Shown here piece by piece: positions 1 through 5,755 of a stretch of DNA of 17,584 nucleotides. A model generated the notes under the pieces. That model was not told the DNA's origin. It searched no databases and saw only the letters and a program-made list of their open reading frames with translations. The DNA comes from JBGPBY01 sp041481485 (GTDB lineage: Bacteria > Acidobacteriota > Terriglobia > 20CM-2-55-15): assembly GCA_041481485.1 (NCBI GenBank), contig JBGPBY010000102.1, positions 1 through 17,584 of the forward strand, read 5' to 3'. A program made the position numbers and the translations under genes. Numbering within the stretch: position 1 is the first letter of the stretch; the number at the start of each line of letters is the position of its first letter.

Positions 1-94
1 CGCGCAGCGGCCGGTGAGGGGTACCACAAGTAACAATATTTACTTGCGGTACCCCTCACCCGGCCTTCGGCCGCCCTCTCCCGTTGGGAGAGGG
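1..94. repeat. Back-to-back hairpin repeat block
   Basis: Three hairpins follow each other. The first has 21-base arms at 13-33 and 40-60 with one mismatch and a 6-base loop. The second is CGGCC-TTC-GGCCG at 61-73. The third is a perfect 9-bp stem at 74-82 and 86-94 with a GTT loop (CCCTCTCCC / GGGAGAGGG). The block has no coding potential. The third hairpin is followed by ATTTCTT and could stop transcription coming from the left, but hairpins of this kind are also common dispersed repeats in GC-rich bacteria. The left edge may be cut by the window. Confidence 0.7.
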
Positions 95-181
95 ATTTCT
101 TGATAGGCCGCCCCAACAGCCAGAACCGCATTCCTTCGCAACTTTATAAACCGCGCCTATAGTGGCACCCACCCCCACTCC

Positions 182-210
182 TTGACAGTTTTCCTGCCCG
201 CGCCAAGAAT
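182..210 (+). promoter_or_regulatory. Likely sigma-70-type promoter of the first amidohydrolase
   Basis: A perfect -35 box TTGACA (182-187) is followed by a 17-base spacer and AAGAAT (205-210), which matches 4 of 6 bases of the -10 consensus. Transcription would start near 217, leaving a leader of about 27 bases with GGAGG at 229-233. The -35 and spacing are good and the -10 is weak. This is inferred from sequence only. Confidence 0.45.
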
Positions 211-243
211 AGCGTTCTAGTCAACGACGGAGGATGTGCTCTT

Positions 244-1422
244 ATGAAACGACATGCGCTGATTTTGCTGGTTTGCCTTCTGTTCTTCGGTTTTGGTTCT
301 CTTTGGGCTCAGGATCTGACCATCACCAATGCCCGGATTATCGTCGCCAACGGCACCGTCATTGAGCGCGGCTCAATAGTCGTGCGCGGCGGAAAAATCG
401 CTTCGGTGGCTGCGGGCACGCCAACTACAACCAGCGGACAGGTCATCGACGCCAAAGGGATGTCGGCGATGCCGGGATTTATTGATGCTCACCGGCACAT
501 CAATACCAGCGCCAACGAAAAGGCCGAAATGCAGGCATTCCTTGAAGCCGGTTACACGACTATCCTCTCGGGAGGCGGACCTGCGGAAGGAAACATCACC
601 CTTCGAGATCACATCGACAAAGGTCAGATCAATGGACCGCGCATCATACCTTCAGGTTCAATCCGGCTGGCCAACAACACTCCCGATATGGCTCGCGCTG
701 AAGTTCGACGGATCGCCGGCCTGGGTATTAAATTCACCGGCGAGATCGCGCTGACTCCGGTTCCCGGTCCAAGCGACAGAGAACTGGAAATTCTCCGCGC
801 CGTTGTCGACGAAGCAAAGAAAGCCGGTGTCATGGTTCAAGTGCACGCCGTCAGTACTAAGGCCATGGTCGCCGCGGTCGATGCCGGCGTGCCGCTTCTG
901 GTGCACTTGCCCAACAAAGATTTCATGAGCAAAGATGACGCAAAGAAACTTGCGGCATCCGGCACGAAGATTCTGGGAACGGTGGGCTTCGGCACCCCGG
1001 TGTTCGGAGTTTTTGCCGACGACAACCTTGCGCGATTTCGCGATGGCCGCCCGTGGCCGGATTCCATCGTCGACGGAGTGCGGCTCGGCGAAGAAGCCGG
1101 ATATATGCCGGTCAATGCCCGTACCGCCTGGGATGCAGGGGCCATCCTCGGCTATTGCACCGACACCACATACGCTCCCCTGGCCGGACTGGAACACGAG
1201 CTCAAAACGCTGAATCCCATGTTTTCCACAAAGGACCTCATCAAAATGATGGGACCGAATACAGCCTCCTACATTCAGATGGGCGACCAGCTGGGGACCC
1301 TCGAGCCAGGAAAACTTGCCGACTTGATACTTCTCGACGGCAATCCCCTGGAAGGCTACTGGAATTTCCTGAAGACGAAGCTCGTCGTCAAAGGCGGGGT
1401 GATCGTCGTGGATAAACGGTAG
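244..1422 (+). CDS. Exported metal-dependent amidohydrolase
   Basis: The 392-residue product belongs to the amidohydrolase (imidazolonepropionase/prolidase-like) superfamily; the substrate cannot be read from sequence. Residues 1-22 form a signal peptide (charged MKRH, hydrophobic core, likely cleavage after LWA), so it should act in the periplasm or outside. The N-terminal beta-sandwich (TITNARIIVANG) leads into the metal motif with His83 and His85 (FIDAHRHIN). Further candidate metal ligands are Lys163 or Glu167, His201, His221 and Asp307. The C-terminal GTLEPGKLADLILLDGNPL closes the barrel and sandwich as is typical. Length is normal for the family and nothing is broken. GGAGG ten bases upstream supports the start. 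It is monocistronic: the next gene is convergent. A second exported amidohydrolase lies at 13.2 kb but is not a close duplicate. The family call is firm; the reaction is unknown. Confidence 0.9.
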   Translation: MKRHALILLVCLLFFGFGSLWAQDLTITNARIIVANGTVIERGSIVVRGGKIASVAAGTPTTTSGQVIDAKGMSAMPGFIDAHRHINTSANEKAEMQAFLEAGYTTILSGGGPAEGNITLRDHIDKGQINGPRIIPSGSIRLANNTPDMARAEVRRIAGLGIKFTGEIALTPVPGPSDRELEILRAVVDEAKKAGVMVQVHAVSTKAMVAAVDAGVPLLVHLPNKDFMSKDDAKKLAASGTKILGTVGFGTPVFGVFADDNLARFRDGRPWPDSIVDGVRLGEEAGYMPVNARTAWDAGAILGYCTDTTYAPLAGLEHELKTLNPMFSTKDLIKMMGPNTASYIQMGDQLGTLEPGKLADLILLDGNPLEGYWNFLKTKLVVKGGVIVVDKR

Positions 1423-1455
1423 ATCCGCTGCAAAAGAATTTCTCGATAAACGTGA

Positions 1456-1479
1456 AATGGAATTCGCAAATTTTCCATT
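1456..1479. terminator. Possible weak AT-rich hairpin after the amidohydrolase
   Basis: AATGGAATT (1456-1464) can pair with AATT (1469-1472) and CCATT (1475-1479), with a two-base bulge and a CGCA loop. It lies 34 bases after the amidohydrolase stop. The stem is AT-rich and lacks a clear T run, so a role in termination is only a possibility. Confidence 0.2.
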
Positions 1480-1555
1480 GTTAGTTGAGGGGGGTATGGT
1501 GCGGAGCGCCAGGGTGATTTTCGGGCGATAGCAACACGCCATGCAGGCACCCGAC

Positions 1556-1578
1556 GCACGACTGCGGAGCAATCGTGC
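1556..1578 (-). terminator. Hairpin just beyond the padR operon
   Basis: An 8-bp stem (1556-1563 with 1571-1578) around a 7-base loop lies 17 bases past the stop codon of the Wzz-like gene. On the minus-strand RNA the seventh pair is a U-G wobble, whereas on the plus strand it would be a C-A mismatch, which favours function in the minus-strand transcript. There is no U tract, so confidence is limited. Confidence 0.3.
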
Positions 1579-1595
1579 AGCCCCTCCCCTACAAA

Positions 1596-2711
1596 TTAAG
1601 CCAGCGCTCTGCGCGGCTTTCGGTGGATTCCGGCGATAGCCATTCCGCCCAGGGCAAGGCCGGACATAGCCCCGATGCTGGCAATGGCCAGGCGGTTGGG
1701 ACCGACGGGTACGCCAAGTGTGGGAGTTTCGACGAGTACCAATTGGCTTCCCCGTTGTTGAATCTGCAAATTAATCAGGATCTTCAGTTCTTCCACTTTC
1801 GTAAACAATGATTTGTAGCTCGACTGAAGCAGTTCGTAGTTGAGATCCTGCATGCGTTTTTCAGCAGGTCCCATTTTTCTGCCGGGCGAGTTGCGCAAAG
1901 TCTCAATCAGCCTCGAATGGAGCGAACCGAGTTGGGTCTGCAGAAACTCCTGAGTTCCCATTAAATTCTCTTCGCGACTTTGTCTGAATGCACTTAGAAG
2001 TAGTTCAGTCAGAGTTCGTGTAAATCGTTGCGTCACTACGGGATCTGAATCGACATACTTCACTTCAATTGAACTACCCAGTTTGGGATTACCAAAGAGT
2101 GGAGAGTATTGGACGGTGATTCTCCTGCTTAGCGCCTCGACCGTTCTGTCCATGGGCTCTCCTTCTTTTCGCATGTCGAATTGGTTAAGAAGTTTGACTA
2201 ACGAATCCCGTGTAAGAAGCCTCGCCTTCGAGATTTGTACTTCTTCTTCAATATGGTCTCCGGTTTGGTCATGCACAAATTCCGTCGGCAGATTCTGGGA
2301 AACTGCAATCAATCTTGCCTGAGACGCATATTGCACGGGAAAAAAGTACGACGCCCCATAGCCTGCTGCTGCAAAGCACAGAGTGGGAATAATCAGCAAC
2401 GATTTCCAATCCCGCAAAATTGCAAAGTTGATACCCGGCCGATCACGAACTTCCTTCATGGATTCCTCTTCAGCCCCGACAAAAGACCGCCGGGGGGTTA
2501 AGGTTAAGGCAACTGCAAACGCGAGCTTGCTCGGACGGCTCGGAATTTCATTCAGCTCACCCAGCCACTCTTCCTCCATTCGAAGTGCCAACGCTATGGG
2601 AAGACGGCGTGCGCTCCTGCGCACTAACGCTGCAGAGATCCGGCCGGCCCATGCAAGAAGAAGCGCACCGGATGCGGCAACAATGACGGCAACAATGATC
2701 GTGTCTTCCAT
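1596..2711 (-). CDS. PadR-linked membrane protein with Wzz-like chain-length region
   Basis: The 371-residue membrane protein starts one base after the padR stop (TGA-T-ATG), so the two are surely co-transcribed. Residues about 5-25 are a first membrane segment, followed by a motif (RMEEEWLGELNEIPSR) of the type found at the start of membrane proteins encoded next to PadR regulators. A second strong membrane helix at about 105-125 (SLLIIPTLCFAAAGYG) leads into a long, charged, helix-rich region resembling the periplasmic part of polysaccharide co-polymerases (Wzz family). Near the C-terminus the spacing P-x3-P-x2-P (TLGVPVGPNRL) followed by a Gly-rich helix (GAMSGLALGG) matches the Wzz pattern. 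There is no tyrosine-kinase domain. The inferred role is envelope polysaccharide length or export control under PadR regulation; no glycosyltransferase or polymerase is nearby. An alternative is a structural mimic with another envelope role. Confidence 0.65.
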   Translation of the reverse strand: MEDTIIVAVIVAASGALLLAWAGRISAALVRRSARRLPIALALRMEEEWLGELNEIPSRPSKLAFAVALTLTPRRSFVGAEEESMKEVRDRPGINFAILRDWKSLLIIPTLCFAAAGYGASYFFPVQYASQARLIAVSQNLPTEFVHDQTGDHIEEEVQISKARLLTRDSLVKLLNQFDMRKEGEPMDRTVEALSRRITVQYSPLFGNPKLGSSIEVKYVDSDPVVTQRFTRTLTELLLSAFRQSREENLMGTQEFLQTQLGSLHSRLIETLRNSPGRKMGPAEKRMQDLNYELLQSSYKSLFTKVEELKILINLQIQQRGSQLVLVETPTLGVPVGPNRLAIASIGAMSGLALGGMAIAGIHRKPRRALA

Positions 2712-2712
2712 A

Positions 2713-3039
2713 TCAGGCTCTCCGGAACTCGGCTTTCATTTGCACCGAAACGAGATCGTTAAGAACTTCCTGCGCCAACTGACTTCCGGCCTGTGTCAGT
2801 CGATAAAAGCGCCGCCTCGGACGCCCCAGCTTTTCAGGCCTCTCGCGTTCCCATCGGCTTTCGAGCAGCCCGGCCTTCTCAAAACGGAGCAGCACCGGAT
2901 ACAACGTGCCCGAAGAAAGATGAGTGGCGCTCATGATGTCGGTTCCTGCGAGTTCCGCACGAACGTCCTCAGACATCGTATCCAGAAAGACGCGAAGGAC
3001 ACGCAGACTTTGATGGGAAAGACGGATTTGGTCAGGCAT
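2713..3039 (-). CDS. PadR-family transcriptional regulator
   Basis: This 108-residue winged-helix protein is of the usual length for the short PadR subfamily. Characteristic sequence includes LSHQSLRVLRVFLD at the start, the recognition region LSSGTLYPVLLRFEKAGLLES, and the wing (RPRRRFYRLTQAGSQLAQEVL). PadR proteins of this type usually repress their own operon, with a membrane or transport gene downstream, and the next gene here fits that pattern. The start is the first Met before the conserved region. I see no good Shine-Dalgarno sequence in front of it, and promoter-like boxes lie very close, so the leader is probably short. The inducing signal cannot be read from sequence. Confidence 0.9.
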   Translation of the reverse strand: MPDQIRLSHQSLRVLRVFLDTMSEDVRAELAGTDIMSATHLSSGTLYPVLLRFEKAGLLESRWERERPEKLGRPRRRFYRLTQAGSQLAQEVLNDLVSVQMKAEFRRA

Positions 3040-3048
3040 GGTCGTAAC

Positions 3049-3076
3049 TCTACATAGGGGCCGGGCGATCTGTCAA
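3049..3076 (-). promoter_or_regulatory. Candidate padR operon promoter
   Basis: On the minus strand, a perfect TTGACA (3076-3071) is followed by TATGTAGAG-like sequence (3056-3048). Spacing is 14 to 16 bases depending on which hexamer is taken as the -10, which is shorter than ideal. The box sits about 10 to 17 bases before the padR start. ATGT-containing sites in such promoters are known PadR targets in other bacteria; autoregulation here is inferred. Confidence 0.35.
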
Positions 3077-3349
3077 TGCGTACTGTTTCGGAGACGCGTG
3101 ACCCCCAAATGAGTATTGAGAATTGATTAGTGATTAATGACTATTGCGCTTGGTAAATCGGAACTGACTCGCTTCAAGCTATGCGTTCCCGTCGAGTTGC
3201 CTGGCCTCGCGAGGTCGATGGTGATTTGTTCATCTGAATCGGGGCCCGTCCCGATGTTCCATACTTCCTGCCGGCAGTTTTTGTTTGCCCATGGAATGTC
3301 CTCCGGTTACTTATGGGAGTACTTACCAAGGATCGGTAAGCCACGATGC
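3077..3349. other. Divergent intergenic region without gene
   Basis: This is the space between padR (leftward) and the response regulator (rightward). Reading frames present are short, overlap each other on both strands and have no usable start context. An AT-rich stretch (3108-3140) contains GATTAGTGATTAATGA but no clear -35/-10 pair for the rightward gene. I see no convincing RNA gene. Confidence 0.5.
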
Positions 3350-3355
3350 AGGAGG
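3350..3355 (+). promoter_or_regulatory. RBS fixing the response-regulator start
   Basis: A perfect AGGAGG lies five bases before the ATG at 3361. It sits inside the reading frame that begins at the earlier in-frame ATG (3346), so it selects the later start. Confidence 0.8.
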
Positions 3356-3360
3356 CAGAC

Positions 3361-4125
3361 ATGGCGGATTCGCCAAAGAAGATTTCGATTTTGCTCGCAA
3401 GCGACTTTCCCATTCTTTCGGATAGTCTGATCACCATTTTTAAAGGAACGAAGGATCTCAAACTCGTGGGCTCTGCCACGTCGCTGAATGATCTGGTTCA
3501 GCAGATGGAGAAGCTTCATCCCGAAGTTGTTCTTGTGGACATCTCGATTACTTGCGAGAAGTTCTCAGACCTTCTGGCGCAAATCAGCAAGCGTAACGCA
3601 CGAGTCCTGGTGATCAATCAGGACCTCAGCCCCGGACAGACCCTGGAAGCGCTGCGAAACGGCGTTCATGGTGTTGTCGGGCGGCGGACCACTCCGGACC
3701 TGTTGTGCAAATGTGTGCGCGCCGTAGTGTCCGGCGATATCTGGGTCGGACGCGGAGTCACAGCCGAGTTGGTGGAATTTCTTCGCAGTCAGGCGCTGCA
3801 GCATGACAACGGGAAGGCCTCGGCGGCGCCGGAGCAACCCGTTCCGGCAAGTTCAAATGGAGATTCCGGGGACAATCGTTTTGGTTTGACCAAGCGCGAA
3901 CTCCAGATTGTGAATGCGCTCGTCGAAGCGCAAACGAATAAGGACATCGCCGAGACGTTTGGTATCAGCGAATACACGGTCAAGCACCATCTGACAAATA
4001 TTTTTGACAAGCTTGGCGTATACAACCGTGTCGAACTGGCGCTATTTGCGATCAATCACCGGCTGTGCGGATCAGCAGTCACGCCGCAGACAGAGTTGGC
4101 AGTGGACAAACCGAAAGCGCGCTGA
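3361..4125 (+). CDS. NarL/FixJ-type response regulator with degraded receiver
   Basis: The 254-residue protein has a receiver domain (about 6-125), a linker rich in Pro, Ser and Gly (about 145-172), and a LuxR/GerE helix-turn-helix (about 174-232; LTKRELQIVNALVEA, then the recognition helix around SEYTVKHHLTNIF). The candidate phospho-acceptor is Asp60 (VVLVDIS). The other switch residues are altered: the acidic pair is Ser14-Asp15 rather than Asp-Asp or Glu-Asp, the conserved Thr/Ser is Asn86 (RVLVINQD), and the conserved Lys is Arg108 (GVVGRR). This suggests phosphorylation is weak or not the normal switch. No histidine kinase gene is in the window. The gene converges on the ankyrin gene with a 6-base gap. 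The fold and DNA-binding role are firm; targets are unknown. Confidence 0.9.
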   Translation: MADSPKKISILLASDFPILSDSLITIFKGTKDLKLVGSATSLNDLVQQMEKLHPEVVLVDISITCEKFSDLLAQISKRNARVLVINQDLSPGQTLEALRNGVHGVVGRRTTPDLLCKCVRAVVSGDIWVGRGVTAELVEFLRSQALQHDNGKASAAPEQPVPASSNGDSGDNRFGLTKRELQIVNALVEAQTNKDIAETFGISEYTVKHHLTNIFDKLGVYNRVELALFAINHRLCGSAVTPQTELAVDKPKAR

Positions 4126-4131
4126 CAGGTT

Positions 4132-5700
4132 CTATTTACCGCGCAGAATAGCGGCCGCTGCCGGATATTCCTTCTTTGCGTTGGCGAAGAAAATGCCTTC
4201 CGCCATCATCAGGGGCGTCCAGCCAAGCTTCGTCTTTGCATGGACGTCCGCTCCGCGATCGATCAAAAACTGCACGATGCCGGGCTGGTTTGAAACGACT
4301 GCGGCGTGGAGTGCCGTGCTGCCGCTCCAGCGTGGATCGCCCTGCACGTTGCCGAGTTGATCCATGTTGAGCGGGTAATAGAGCAGCAGGTATTTCGGAT
4401 CGCCCTCCATCACGTAGTCACCAAAATCCGCATGAGCGTTGATGTCATTGCCCAGCTCCAGTGCAAGTTTGATGGCATCAAGTCTTTCCGTTTCCGAACA
4501 TCCGGTGAAAGGGCCGGGAGCCTCGCCCTCCCAGTAATCGAGACCGGAAGCCGCGATCAATGGTGTGACTCCGAGCGCATTCGGCATTTTGGGATCCGCT
4601 TTGTAATCGGCCAGAAGGCGCATGTACGGGGCATCGCCGTTGTGGGCAGCAAGATAGAACGGAGTGGCTCCGATGTACGTCAGATAATGACGTCCCAGCT
4701 GGATCAAAGGCGGATTCTTCATGGTGCCGCCTTCCTTGTCGAATTTCTTGTCCTGCCAGTTGATTCGAGCATTGGGATCCGCGCCGTGATCGAGAAGCTT
4801 CTTCGCCAGTTCCAGTGGAGTGACGTTTCCGGTAGGGACCGGCGGCCCATGAGGCGTATTTCCAACGCCGGCCGCGCCGTCGGCTCCCGGTTTACGAAGC
4901 CATGCAATGGTGTGCAGGGCTGAGCCGCGCGGGTCCGAAGCATTGGGATCGGCGCCGCGATCCACCAGAAACGCGGCCAGTTCGAAATGGGCATTGACGA
5001 TGGCCATGTTCATCGCGCTGGTGCCGTCAGTGGCGACGTCGTTGACGTTCGCGCCGCGATCCAGCAGGAGCATGGTGGTATCCAGGCGGCCATTTCGAAC
5101 GGCGAACAACATCGGAGTGAATCCGCCTTTCGATTTTTCCTTCAGGTTTGCTCCGGAATCGAGCAGCACTTTGACGGCGGCCGTATTGCCTTCCGATGCA
5201 GCCCACATCAACGCCGTCTGATTCTTAGTGGGATCCTTGGCCTGGACATCCGCCCCGTGAGACAAAAGGGTCTTAACGGAGTCGGGATTTCCGTTCAGTG
5301 CAGCCGTCATCAACGGGGTTTCGCCATCTTCGGACGCCGCATTCGGGTCGGCGCCGGCCGTGAGGAGCTTCTCGAGGATGGCGGCGTTTCCATTCGTGCA
5401 GGCCAGATAAAGTGTCGTGATGTTGTAGCGAGTTGCCGCTTTGGCATTGGCGCCCGCGGCGAGCAACATATCGACGAGCTCGCTGTTGTTGCGCTGCACC
5501 GCCCAATGCAATGCAGTGGAACCATCGGCATCGAGCGAGTTGACGTCCACATGGGCGCCAAGCAGGGAACGCACGGACTGGATGTCGGCTTTCTTTACCG
5601 CTTCGATCAGGCGCGAATCCCCGGCCGCAAAACTGGCTGTGCCGGTCACAAAAAGACACGCCAGGCCAATCCCGAATATGAAGTTTTTCAGTTTTTTCAT
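4132..5700 (-). CDS. Exported ankyrin-repeat protein
   Basis: The 522-residue protein starts with a signal peptide (MKKLKNFIFGIGLACLFV, likely cleavage near SFAAG at 23-27) and is otherwise built from about ten to twelve ankyrin repeats. The repeat consensus is plain in units such as DGSTALHWAVQRNNSELVDM, DGETPLMTAALNGN and SGSTALHAAVVSNQPGIVQF. Repeats are regular to about residue 260. The middle (about 270-345) is looser, with a Gly/Pro-rich loop, and a longer insertion near 410-450 separates the last repeats. The start at 5700 is chosen because of the signal peptide and GAGGAG just upstream; an in-frame extension to 5883 would run through the divergent gene. Ankyrin proteins bind partners and are not enzymes. 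It diverges from the DUF1592 gene across 55 bases, so shared regulation or a shared complex is plausible but unproven. Confidence 0.9.
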   Translation of the reverse strand: MKKLKNFIFGIGLACLFVTGTASFAAGDSRLIEAVKKADIQSVRSLLGAHVDVNSLDADGSTALHWAVQRNNSELVDMLLAAGANAKAATRYNITTLYLACTNGNAAILEKLLTAGADPNAASEDGETPLMTAALNGNPDSVKTLLSHGADVQAKDPTKNQTALMWAASEGNTAAVKVLLDSGANLKEKSKGGFTPMLFAVRNGRLDTTMLLLDRGANVNDVATDGTSAMNMAIVNAHFELAAFLVDRGADPNASDPRGSALHTIAWLRKPGADGAAGVGNTPHGPPVPTGNVTPLELAKKLLDHGADPNARINWQDKKFDKEGGTMKNPPLIQLGRHYLTYIGATPFYLAAHNGDAPYMRLLADYKADPKMPNALGVTPLIAASGLDYWEGEAPGPFTGCSETERLDAIKLALELGNDINAHADFGDYVMEGDPKYLLLYYPLNMDQLGNVQGDPRWSGSTALHAAVVSNQPGIVQFLIDRGADVHAKTKLGWTPLMMAEGIFFANAKKEYPAAAAILRGK

Positions 5701-5704
5701 GGGG

Positions 5705-5710
5705 CTCCTC
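5705..5710 (-). promoter_or_regulatory. RBS fixing the ankyrin gene start
   Basis: GAGGAG on the minus strand lies four bases before the ATG at 5700. It supports that start, which also begins a clean signal peptide, over upstream in-frame codons. Confidence 0.65.
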
Positions 5711-5721
5711 GTTGATCGAAT

Positions 5722-5749
5722 AGTATATTCCGGGGTAGTTTTTCGCAAA
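5722..5749 (-). promoter_or_regulatory. Candidate ankyrin gene promoter
   Basis: On the minus strand, TATACT (5727-5722) matches the -10 consensus at 5 of 6 bases, with TTGCGA or TTTGCG 15 to 16 bases upstream. The whole divergent gap is only 55 bases, so the promoter of the rightward DUF1592 gene must overlap it or lie inside the ankyrin gene. Confidence 0.35.
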
Positions 5750-5755
5750 GAACTT

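Noticed and set aside
658..1572. 304-codon leftward open frame across the first amidohydrolase
   Set aside because: It is antisense to a complete, motif-rich enzyme and its translation shows no family features.
2383..3057. 224-codon rightward open frame across padR and its partner
   Set aside because: It is antisense to two recognisable genes, with a basic, low-complexity translation and no ribosome binding site.
4306..5715. Rightward open frames antisense to the ankyrin gene
   Set aside because: Regular ankyrin repeats produce long open frames on the opposite strand; the ankyrin reading is clear.
5441..5755. Long N-terminal extension of the DUF1592 gene
   Set aside because: It is antisense to the ankyrin gene's signal peptide and first repeats, and the signal peptide of the cytochrome starts at 5756.
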